A stretch of DNA of 9,026 nucleotides from contig JBFICP010000128.1 of assembly GCA_041581935.1 (NCBI GenBank), forward strand, positions 1 to 9,026. Direction: 5' to 3'. Below, one piece after another: positions 1-6,643 of the stretch. Below the pieces are notes generated by a model, which saw only the letters and a program-made list of their open reading frames with translations, had not been told where the DNA came from and did not search any database. Position 1 is the first letter of the stretch. The number at the start of each line of letters is the position of its first letter. This stretch comes from JAABYT01 sp041581935. GTDB lineage: Bacteria > Pseudomonadota > Gammaproteobacteria > HK1. The position numbers were made by a program, and so were the translations under genes.

Positions 1-1056
1 GGGTCGCTGCACGCGCACGCGAAAGTTGGCGAAAAGCAGCGCTACCAGCATGCACACGAGCGACGCGCCCTGAATGATGTCGGCGAGAAATACCGGTACG
101 CCGGTCTTGCGCGACATGGTCTCGGCGCCCGTTGCAACCGCTGCGAAGAACAGTGCCGAGGGCACCACACCGAGCGGGTTCAGGCGCGCGAGCATGGCGA
201 TGACGATGCCGGTATAGCCGTATCCCGGGGAAAGTGACGCCATCACCTGGTAATGCATGCCGGCCACTTCGCCGACCCCGGCGAGTCCGGCCAGGCCTCC
301 GGATATCACCGCCGTCACGAATACCACCCGGTTTACCGAGATGCCGGCGTGGGCGGCGGCGCGGGCGTTCTCGCCGACCGCGCGGATGGCGAAACCGAGG
401 GTGGTGCGGGTCATGAGCACCCATACGATCACGGTGCAAACGATCGCCAACGCCACTCCCAGGTGCAGGCGCGTCCGCTCGATGAGTATCGGGAACTCCG
501 CATCCATGCGGATATCGGGCGAGTCCGGATATCCGCTCAGAGGGTCCTTCCAAGGACCGTCCAGCAGTGCCATCATGGCGTAGAACATGACGAAGTTGAG
601 CATCAGAGTAGCGACGACGTCGTCAACCTGATAGCGCACCTTGAGCGTCGCCGGAACGCTGGCCCATAGCCCGCCGGCAATGGCGCCGGCAACGATCATC
701 GACGGCGCGAGTGCCCACGCCGGAAAGCCCTCGAGCCCGCCGATGAAGGCCGCTGCCATGGCCCCGGCGAGCAGCTGACCCTCGGCGCCGATATTCCAGA
801 ATCGCGCGCGGAACGCGACCGCGACGGCGAGACCCGTGAACACCATCGGTGCCGCCTTCACCACCGTCTCGACGGTATTGAAAGTGCTTCCGAACGCGCC
901 GGCAAACAACGCGCCGTAGGCGGGAAACACCTCGGCACCGGCGGCCACGATAAGCCCGCTCGAGATCACCAGCGTCGCCAACACGGCGATCACAGGCAGC
1001 AGCAGGTTGAGCCACGCCGGGGTGCGCTCTCTCGGCTCGAGACGCAGGCGTATCAT
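1..1056 (-). CDS. ABC transporter permease, BMP/nucleoside-importer type (3' end beyond the window)
   Basis: This is an inner-membrane permease of the BPD_transp_2 family (RbsC/NupP-like), the channel partner of the BMP binding protein and ATPase encoded just upstream. The frame is open from the ATG at 1056 to the window edge, giving 352 visible residues, close to the full length usual for the family (about 350-370). The product is very hydrophobic, with a first membrane segment at about residues 17-40. Family landmarks are FWNIGAEGQ (86-94), VDDVVATLMLNF (144-155) and AVGENARAAAHAGIS (226-240), the last in the cytoplasmic loop expected to contact the ATPase. The start codon overlaps the ATPase stop as ATGA (1053-1056) and has only a weak purine-rich stretch upstream, which suggests translational coupling. 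A second permease normally follows in such operons and would lie to the left. The substrate cannot be read from this gene; nucleosides or nucleobases are likely from family knowledge. Confidence 0.93.
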   Translation of the reverse strand, partial: MIRLRLEPRERTPAWLNLLLPVIAVLATLVISSGLIVAAGAEVFPAYGALFAGAFGSTFNTVETVVKAAPMVFTGLAVAVAFRARFWNIGAEGQLLAGAMAAAFIGGLEGFPAWALAPSMIVAGAIAGGLWASVPATLKVRYQVDDVVATLMLNFVMFYAMMALLDGPWKDPLSGYPDSPDIRMDAEFPILIERTRLHLGVALAIVCTVIVWVLMTRTTLGFAIRAVGENARAAAHAGISVNRVVFVTAVISGGLAGLAGVGEVAGMHYQVMASLSPGYGYTGIVIAMLARLNPLGVVPSALFFAAVATGAETMSRKTGVPVFLADIIQGASLVCMLVALLFANFRVRVQRP

Positions 1057-2573
1057 GCCGCGCGCTTTCCGCCGGTCATGAGCAATCCGATTTCGGCGAT
1101 GCTGGTCGCGCCGACGGTCAAGTCACCCACCAGTCGGCCCTCGTACATGACGACGATGCGATCACAGACCGCGAACAGCTCTTCGAGGTCCTCGCTGATG
1201 ATCAGCACCCCACGACCGTTTCGACGAAGATCCAGAAAGCGCTGGTGAACGAAATCACGCGCGGCCATGTCGAGACCGCGGGTGGGCTGAGCGGCCACCA
1301 CCACCAGCGGATTGAATGCGAGTGCGCGGGCGAGCAGGGCCTTCTGAATGTTGCCGCCCGACAGTGTGCCCGTGCGGGCTTCCGGCCCGGGCGCGCGAAT
1401 GTCGAATCGCCGCATCTGCTCGACGACCCATTGACGAATGGCGGCGAAATTCAGGAATCCGGCCCGGCTGAACGGCGCTCGGTCGATGCGTCCCAGCATC
1501 ATGCTGTCGCCGAGCGGCGCCGCGCCGAGGATGCCTGCACCGATGCGGTCCTCGGGCACCGAGGACACGCCCATGTCCTGCATCGCCCGCGGCGTGGGCC
1601 GTTCCACGGGCACGCCGTCCACCTTTATGAATCCGTGACTTGCCGGTGTCAGCCCGGCGATGACCTCAGCAAGCTCTCGCTGCCCGTTACCGGAAACACC
1701 GGCGACACCGACGATCTCGCCGCCACGCAGGGTCAGCGTCACATCGGCGAGCAGCGGTGGACGGCCGCGCTCGCCGTCGACGCGGATACCAGAAAGCTCG
1801 AGCAGCTCGCGACCCACATACACCAGGGGTCGCGCCGGCGGCACGAGCTCGTGCCCGCACATGAGTTCGGCAAGACTGCGTGGATCGAGCGACCCGTCGT
1901 TATCGAGGGTCGCCACCATGCGGCCGCGGCGCATGATCGCCAGCCGGTCGGTGACGGCCAGAACTTCCTGCAGCTTGTGGCTGATAAAGACGATACCCAC
2001 GCCGTCGGCAGTCAGTGCGCGCAGCGCCTCGAACAGTCCCTCGCTCTGCTGGGGCGTGAGCACCGAGGTCGGTTCATCGAGTATCAGTATGCGCGCACCG
2101 CGAATGAGTGCCTTGACGATTTCCACCCGTTGCTGCTCACCCACGGTCAAGTCCGACACACGCCTGTCGGGATCGAGCTCGAGTCCATACTGCCGGCCGA
2201 TCGTCTCGATGCGCGCGCGCACGCCGGCGCTGTTGAGAACGCCCCAGCGACCCGGTTCCCCCACCATGAGATTGTCGAGCACGGTGTGTCCCGGCACCAG
2301 GTGAAAATGCTGATGAACCATGCCGATGCGAGCTGCGAGGGCATCGGCTGGTGAGTGGATGGTGACAAGTTCGCCCGAGACGCGGATGCTGCCGGCATCG
2401 GCGGCATACAGTCCGAACAGAATATTCATGAGCGTGGTCTTGCCGGCGCCGTTCTCGCCGAGCAACCCCAACACCTCGCCCGCATGCAGCGTGAGATCTA
2501 CGCCGCGATTGGCGTCCACGTCGCCAAAACGCTTGTCGATGGCGCGCATCTCGAGAAGCGGTGGTGCGTTCAA
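1053..2573 (-). CDS. ABC transporter ATP-binding protein with two fused nucleotide-binding domains, BMP/nucleoside importer
   Basis: This 506-residue cytoplasmic ATPase energises the importer. It has the tandem two-domain layout and length of the RbsA/NupO group. Domain 1 is complete: Walker A GENGAGKT (39-46), Q-loop Q88, signature LTVGEQQR (142-149), Walker B ILILDEP (162-168) and H-loop H199. Domain 2 is degenerate at its own ATP site: the Walker A lysine is Gln298 (GVSGNGQR), the Walker B acidic pair is replaced by Ala428-Gln429 (VVVAAQPTRG), and the H-loop reads SED (460-462), while its signature LSGGNIQK (404-411) is kept. That asymmetry is normal in this subfamily, so one ATP site should do most of the hydrolysis. 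The chosen start is TTG at 2573, because the ATG at 2549 would remove residues that usually precede the first strand. No Shine-Dalgarno is visible before TTG. The gene sits 80 bp after the binding-protein gene, with a hairpin in the gap. Confidence 0.94.
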   Translation of the reverse strand: MNAPPLLEMRAIDKRFGDVDANRGVDLTLHAGEVLGLLGENGAGKTTLMNILFGLYAADAGSIRVSGELVTIHSPADALAARIGMVHQHFHLVPGHTVLDNLMVGEPGRWGVLNSAGVRARIETIGRQYGLELDPDRRVSDLTVGEQQRVEIVKALIRGARILILDEPTSVLTPQQSEGLFEALRALTADGVGIVFISHKLQEVLAVTDRLAIMRRGRMVATLDNDGSLDPRSLAELMCGHELVPPARPLVYVGRELLELSGIRVDGERGRPPLLADVTLTLRGGEIVGVAGVSGNGQRELAEVIAGLTPASHGFIKVDGVPVERPTPRAMQDMGVSSVPEDRIGAGILGAAPLGDSMMLGRIDRAPFSRAGFLNFAAIRQWVVEQMRRFDIRAPGPEARTGTLSGGNIQKALLARALAFNPLVVVAAQPTRGLDMAARDFVHQRFLDLRRNGRGVLIISEDLEELFAVCDRIVVMYEGRLVGDLTVGATSIAEIGLLMTGGKRAA

Positions 2574-2588
2574 GGCGGGGTAGGGCCG

Positions 2589-2643
2589 AAAAAGAGGCGG
2601 TCCCTTCTCGGTGAGCTTTCGCCACAGAGGAGGGACGGCCTCT
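2589..2643 (-). terminator. Intra-operon stem-loop with T-tract (terminator, attenuator or mRNA-stabilising stem)
   Basis: Arms 2627-2643 and 2593-2609 pair on the minus-strand RNA at 15 of 17 positions: 6 bp, a C-C mismatch, 6 bp, an A-C mismatch, then 3 bp, closing a 17-nt loop. The distal arm runs straight into five U residues (2593 to 2589). The structure begins 10 nt after the binding-protein stop and ends 15 nt before the ATPase start. This is the form of a Rho-independent terminator. Because the downstream genes complete the same transporter, partial read-through is the likely behaviour, giving more binding-protein mRNA than ATPase and permease mRNA. A stem that protects the 3' end of the binding-protein mRNA is an equally possible reading. 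Confidence 0.7.
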
Positions 2644-2653
2644 GTCGACCGGC

Positions 2654-3661
2654 CTATTCGGATTTCGGCGCGCTTTCGTCGATGTCGACGCGGAAGGTCC
2701 CGTCGAGAATCGCGGCTTTGCGTTCATCGACCATTTTCTTGATCTCGGGAGAAAGCTTCTTGTCCCACGAGTGATAGGGCGCCAAGAACGATCCACCTTT
2801 GCCCATGAATGAGAATTGACCAAAATCCTGGGCGGTGAAAACACCCGCTTTGACCAGGCTGACGACCTGCTTGACCGTGGGCCACATGTCCCACACGACG
2901 CTCGTGACCACATGATCCGGTGAAAGCTCGTATTGATCGGACATGTTGCCGATGGCAACGATATCGCGTTCCGCCGCCGCCTCGATGACACCGAAGCGTT
3001 CGGCGTATATCACGTCGACTCCCTGCTCGATCTGTGCAAGCGCGGCTTCCTTGGCTTTCGGCGGATCGAAGAACGAGCCGATGAAGGAAAACTTGCATTT
3101 GACCTTGTCGTTGACTTCCTTTGCACCCGCGCAAAAGGCATTGCACAAGCGATTGACCTCGGGAATGGTCATAGCCGCCACGGCTCCGACCGTATTGGTC
3201 TTGGTCAGCTTTCCCGCGATCATTCCTGAAAGGTATGCCGGTTCGTGAATCCAGTTGTCGAACACCGCGAAATTCGGCTCCGCGGGACCGATGCCCGATC
3301 CGAACGTGAACGCCGTGTTTGGATAGTCTTTGGCGACGCGGCGCGCGATACGCTCTGCGCCGAAGGCATCACCCATGATGAGCTGATTGCCTCCTTCGGC
3401 ATACTCGCGCATCACGCGCGCGAAATCCGCCGACTTGACGCTTTCGGCCCACGTGTACTCGATACCGAGCTCCTTCTTTGCCTGGAGCAGCGCCACGTGG
3501 ATTTGATTCACCCATGGCTCTTCGATAGGTGTTTCGAATACTGCCGCCACCTTGAGGCTCTCGGCCTTGGCATCGCCGATGCCTAGGCCACATGCGGCGA
3601 CTATGCTGACCAGCGCGGCGAGCGCGCGGGCGCGAACGTTGCGAATTGTGTCATTCGTCAT
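2654..3661 (-). CDS. BMP family ABC transporter substrate-binding protein
   Basis: This is the extracytoplasmic ligand-binding component of the importer, in the BmpA/PnrA-like family (periplasmic-binding fold, usually for purine nucleosides or related compounds). The preferred start is the ATG at 3661 (335 residues), 8 nt after AGGGGG; an in-frame start 7 codons earlier would begin inside that ribosome-binding site. The N-terminus is a signal peptide: basic residues 7-12, a hydrophobic core about 13-29, and either AKA|E cleavage after residue 33 or lipidation at Cys24 (lipobox-like IVAAC). Family landmarks in 335-residue numbering are FETPIEEPWVNQ (42-53), the TKTNTVGAVAA strand with MTIPEVNR (154-171), SFFDPPKAKEAA (196-207) and VVTSVVWDMWP (251-261). 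Three mature cysteines (173, 177, 189) could form a disulfide. It is the first gene of its operon, which suits its need for higher dosage. Ligand specificity is not determined, and no catabolic genes lie nearby to suggest one. Confidence 0.92.
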   Translation of the reverse strand: MTNDTIRNVRARALAALVSIVAACGLGIGDAKAESLKVAAVFETPIEEPWVNQIHVALLQAKKELGIEYTWAESVKSADFARVMREYAEGGNQLIMGDAFGAERIARRVAKDYPNTAFTFGSGIGPAEPNFAVFDNWIHEPAYLSGMIAGKLTKTNTVGAVAAMTIPEVNRLCNAFCAGAKEVNDKVKCKFSFIGSFFDPPKAKEAALAQIEQGVDVIYAERFGVIEAAAERDIVAIGNMSDQYELSPDHVVTSVVWDMWPTVKQVVSLVKAGVFTAQDFGQFSFMGKGGSFLAPYHSWDKKLSPEIKKMVDERKAAILDGTFRVDIDESAPKSE

Positions 3662-3714
3662 TTCGACTTCCCCCTGAAGCACGATGGTCTGCCCGCGGGC
3701 GCGAGCGCCGGCTC

Positions 3715-3720
3715 AGTATA
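3715..3720 (-). promoter_or_regulatory. Candidate -10 element for the BMP importer operon
   Basis: On the minus strand the 94-bp gap before the binding-protein gene contains TATACT, which matches the sigma70 -10 consensus at five of six positions. Its position would give a leader of roughly 45 nt. No convincing -35 hexamer lies 16-18 bp upstream, so either a regulator is needed or the importer is read through from the upstream operon. The leader is too short for a known riboswitch. This is a weak call. Confidence 0.3.
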
Positions 3721-3755
3721 AGGAATGGTGCCTGCGGGAGCGAGCAGGTAAGCGG

Positions 3756-6032
3756 TTAGGGCGACGGGTCTGCGACGAAGGCCTGGCCGTGCCGATACAG
3801 CGCCAGACGTTCGCGAAACTCCGCAATGTACTGCGACGCGGGGCCTTCGGCGGCGAGCGCGAGTGCCTGCTCGAGGGTCTCGACGGCCTGCTCGAAGGCG
3901 CCGTTGGCGGCCTGAGCGGCGGCAAGGGTATCGAGCAGCTCCGGTACCCGGTGCTGCATGAGCCGATCGGCAAGCGTGGCTAGCGCCAGCGCCTCGCGGG
4001 GCGCGCGGACGTTCGGGTCCGGATGCGTCGCCAGGCGCCACGCGTCGTCGTTGAGCACGCCGATGTAGGCGTCGTTGCCTTTTACGGCTTCGCGAAAATG
4101 TCCAATCGCCGCCTGCTCGTCGCCCTCGGCGAGGCGCACCGCGCCGAGGCCGTAGTGGGCGCCGGGCGCGCCGGGCAGGGCCTCGAGGGCCGCCGAATAG
4201 TGTGCCTTCGCCTCGTCGAGCCGCCCGAGCCTGCGGGCCACGTCGCCACGCCCTTCGAGCGCCGTTCCCAGGTGCGGGTCGAGTTCGAGCGCGTGTGCGA
4301 ACGCTTCGTCGGCGCCGGCCATGTTCCCTTGGTCGAACAATGCGGTGCCGAGGTTGGCATGGGCCTGTGCGTTCATCGGACTCACCGTGAGCTGCTGGCG
4401 GTAGTGGTGGATGGCGCGCTCGAGCTGGCCGGATCGTTGCAGGGCCACGGCCAGATTGTTGTGTGCCTTGGGGTGATCGGGTTCGATGGCCAGCGCCCGC
4501 GTGTAGCCCTCGATAGCCTCGTCGGTACGGTGCATCGCGAGCAGCGTGTTCGCGAGGTTGTAGTGCAGCTGCGGATGGCCCGGGAGCAGGCCAATGGCCG
4601 TCTGGATGTGCGACAAGGCCTCGTCGAGGCGGCCCTGGGTCGCGAGCGCGGTGCTGAGCGCGCTGTGGGCAAACCAGTTATCGGGATTCTTTTCGAGGCG
4701 GCTGCGCATCAGCGCTTCGCGCAGCAGCGGCTTGTCCGCCTCACGCGACGGGATCACCTGAATCGCGAGTGTCGCCATTTCGTCGCTGGAGCGATTGCCG
4801 AAGCGCACGCGCCTTGGCGGTTGATGCGGATTCAGAGGGTTCGACGTGGTGTTGTCGTAGACGAAGCGCATGTGGATGGTGGTCCCGGCCGGCAACGTCA
4901 ACGGCTCTCGGTAGCGGTAGTCGTCCTGCCAGTTGAAATCCCACTTCGGAATTTTGATGAGCGTTTTGGTAGTGCCGTCGGGCAATGTCGCATGCGCCTC
5001 GATGCGTTTTCCGAGATAGTGCGCATGGGGATAAATCCCGACGGCCCGAACGCCGACCGGCAGGGTGAGCGTGTCCTCGACGACGTGATTGCCCTCTCCC
5101 GCGGCGATATCGATGTCGTCGTTTCGCATCAGCAGTGAGAATGCCTGCTCGCGCGGCGGCGCATCGGTGAAGTAGAGCCCGACTCGCGGCGCCACCTGCT
5201 CGGCCTTGCCGGTCGGCAGCATGTGCAGCTGCACCACCAGATCGCTGCCGGGCTCGACCCGCCAGGCGAGCCGCTCGTCGACGACGGGTACCTTGCCCGG
5301 CGTCCAGCCCACCAGCTGCCCGCCCGGCGGCTCCGATCCGGCCATGTCCATTCCTGCAAATCCCGGCTCGGCATCTTCCTCGTCGCGTCGCCGTGACGCG
5401 CGCGATTCATCCACCTGCATCACGCCATGGTGCACGACGCGCGGATTTCCAGGGCGCAGCTCCACCGCCTTCACCCAGCGGGGCGTCGAAACCGGAATCG
5501 GCAGCACGAAGTTGCGAAACACGTCTACGCCTTCGGCGGGTACCGTGAAGGGTGCTTGCATGGCGATGACCAGGTCCGGCTCGCCAAGCTGCCAACCTTC
5601 GGTGAAGCGCGGCGGATCCGGCCGATCCGCGGGGTCGCCTTCGACGGCGCCTTGCTCGACCCAGTGTCGAATTAGCGCGATCTCCTCATCGCTCAAGCCC
5701 CGCTCGTTGAGAAACTCGACCTCACCGCGTTCGGGCAACCACGGCGGCATGAAGCGCGAAGCGGTCAGGGCAGCGATCAATCCCGCGCGCTTTTTCGCTT
5801 CTGCGTAATCGAGGAAACTGAACGGAGCGGATTCCCCCGGCCGGTGACAAACAACGCAGTTGCGATTCACGATGGGTGCGATGTCGCGGTTGAAGGTGAC
5901 GACGTCTTCGCCGGCAGGCGCAGAGCCGCGCCACCCGCCGCTGAGATAATAGACGGCGGCGAACAGCAGGATAACCAGGACCACCAGCGATCCGCGCCGC
6001 GCGAGCGGCGACATTGGCACCGACCGCGTCAT
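3756..6032 (-). CDS. Membrane-anchored cytochrome c / copper monooxygenase (PHM-like) / TPR fusion protein
   Basis: A 758-residue extracytoplasmic protein. The ATG at 6032 is chosen because it overlaps the redoxin stop as ATGA; the in-frame TTG at 6053 is less likely. Residues about 15-31 form a single N-terminal anchor. Next is a heme c domain with CVVCH (59-63) and candidate axial Met95 (FMPPW). A domain like the copper type II ascorbate-dependent monooxygenases (PHM/DBH) follows: His201-His202 and His270 match the CuH ligands, His336 and His338 (PHAHYLGK) plus Met419 (SSDEM) match the CuM ligands. Six contiguous 34-residue TPR units occupy 452-655, and a seventh lies at about 697-730 after a segment containing DDAWRLATHPD. 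From family knowledge it should catalyse copper-dependent O2 chemistry or bind copper; the fused heme could replace ascorbate as electron donor (inference). The substrate is unknown. It is the last gene of its operon. Confidence 0.88.
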   Translation of the reverse strand: MTRSVPMSPLARRGSLVVLVILLFAAVYYLSGGWRGSAPAGEDVVTFNRDIAPIVNRNCVVCHRPGESAPFSFLDYAEAKKRAGLIAALTASRFMPPWLPERGEVEFLNERGLSDEEIALIRHWVEQGAVEGDPADRPDPPRFTEGWQLGEPDLVIAMQAPFTVPAEGVDVFRNFVLPIPVSTPRWVKAVELRPGNPRVVHHGVMQVDESRASRRRDEEDAEPGFAGMDMAGSEPPGGQLVGWTPGKVPVVDERLAWRVEPGSDLVVQLHMLPTGKAEQVAPRVGLYFTDAPPREQAFSLLMRNDDIDIAAGEGNHVVEDTLTLPVGVRAVGIYPHAHYLGKRIEAHATLPDGTTKTLIKIPKWDFNWQDDYRYREPLTLPAGTTIHMRFVYDNTTSNPLNPHQPPRRVRFGNRSSDEMATLAIQVIPSREADKPLLREALMRSRLEKNPDNWFAHSALSTALATQGRLDEALSHIQTAIGLLPGHPQLHYNLANTLLAMHRTDEAIEGYTRALAIEPDHPKAHNNLAVALQRSGQLERAIHHYRQQLTVSPMNAQAHANLGTALFDQGNMAGADEAFAHALELDPHLGTALEGRGDVARRLGRLDEAKAHYSAALEALPGAPGAHYGLGAVRLAEGDEQAAIGHFREAVKGNDAYIGVLNDDAWRLATHPDPNVRAPREALALATLADRLMQHRVPELLDTLAAAQAANGAFEQAVETLEQALALAAEGPASQYIAEFRERLALYRHGQAFVADPSP

Positions 6033-6643
6033 TTGAAATCCCGGATGTAACAACCGACGCCGGGTTCGGACATGGTTTTAAGGGAACGCCCCGGCGCGGG
6101 GTTCCAAGACGAATCTACGGACTTTCCCGCAAGCAGCGCATCGAGCACGTTTTCGACGTCGCGCTGGGTGGCTTTCGCGCGGCGCTGGGTGAGATCCACG
6201 TAACGGTTGTCGATGCGGCCGTGATAGACGAGAGTGCCGTCGGCGAGAAAGATCCCCGCTTCGGGTGTTACCAGCGCGTTGGCGCGTCGTACCAGCGAAT
6301 GATGGAGGTCCCTGAGCGCCGGAAAATCGTATCCGTACTCGCTCATGTGTGTGCGAATGCTCTCGGCGCTGACGTCGGGATCGGGATACACGAGCCAGAA
6401 ACCAACGCCGCGCGGCGCATAGCGACTGTAGAGGCGCTGGATCTCGGGAGCGTAGCGATTGGAGACCGGGCAATCACTGTCGACGAACAACGTTACCGTG
6501 ATCGGAGTGCCGGCGTTTCCGATCGGATTGATGCTCCGGCCGTCCAGATCCTGCACACCTTCGAGTCCGTCCGTCTCGCAGCCGGAAAGCACGATCAGGA
6601 GCGCGGCGCACACTGCCGCGATTCGACACCATGTGACTGTCAT
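6029..6643 (-). CDS. Lipoprotein redoxin (thioredoxin-like fold, DCPxSN motif)
   Basis: A 204-residue protein of the thioredoxin-like/redoxin class, exported and probably lipid-anchored: the signal sequence ends in LLIVLSGC, with lipid attachment expected at Cys22. The fold is indicated by the strand TVTLFVDSDCPVSNRYAPEI (49-68), the cis-proline candidate Thr126-Pro127, and the following strand with LVYHGRIDNRY (138-148). The active-site region is DCPVSN (57-62), a single cysteine rather than CxxC, as in peroxiredoxin-like and related redoxins. A second cysteine, Cys198 in GCYI near the C-terminus, may act as the resolving thiol or as a metal ligand. The start overlaps the upstream lipoprotein stop (6640-6643), and the stop overlaps the cytochrome/monooxygenase start (6029-6032); neither start has a clear Shine-Dalgarno, so coupling is likely. 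The role is probably thiol or copper maintenance for the downstream protein (inference). A peroxidase role is also possible. Confidence 0.85.
   Translation of the reverse strand: MTVTWCRIAAVCAALLIVLSGCETDGLEGVQDLDGRSINPIGNAGTPITVTLFVDSDCPVSNRYAPEIQRLYSRYAPRGVGFWLVYPDPDVSAESIRTHMSEYGYDFPALRDLHHSLVRRANALVTPEAGIFLADGTLVYHGRIDNRYVDLTQRRAKATQRDVENVLDALLAGKSVDSSWNPAPGRSLKTMSEPGVGCYIRDFK

Noticed and set aside
1557..1590. Possible frameshift or decay of the ATPase second domain, suggested by the missing Walker lysine and acidic residues
   Set aside because: The frame is intact over 506 codons, and the same substitutions are normal for the second domain in this ATPase subfamily.
1245..2354. Plus-strand open frame of 369 codons
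   Set aside because: It lies wholly antisense to the ABC ATPase, whose frame carries every expected motif. Its product is rich in His, Arg and Gly without any domain, typical of a shadow frame in GC-rich DNA.
2137..2991. Minus-strand open frame of 284 codons across the junction of binding protein and ATPase
   Set aside because: It overlaps two motif-bearing genes in another frame, and its Arg- and Ser-rich translation shows no domain.
3731..3748. Hairpin CCTGC/GCAGG after the cytochrome/monooxygenase gene as an operon terminator
   Set aside because: The stem has only 5 bp with an 8-nt loop and no T-tract follows on the minus strand, so it is too weak to call.
3662..3755. Riboswitch in the leader of the BMP importer operon, suggested by the purine theme
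   Set aside because: The gap is 94 bp, the likely leader is under 50 nt, and no conserved aptamer core such as that of the purine riboswitch can be seen.
4023..5138. Plus-strand open frame of 371 codons
   Set aside because: It is antisense to the TPR and copper domains of the cytochrome/monooxygenase gene; the opposite strand has clear motifs and 34-residue periodicity, and this product has none.
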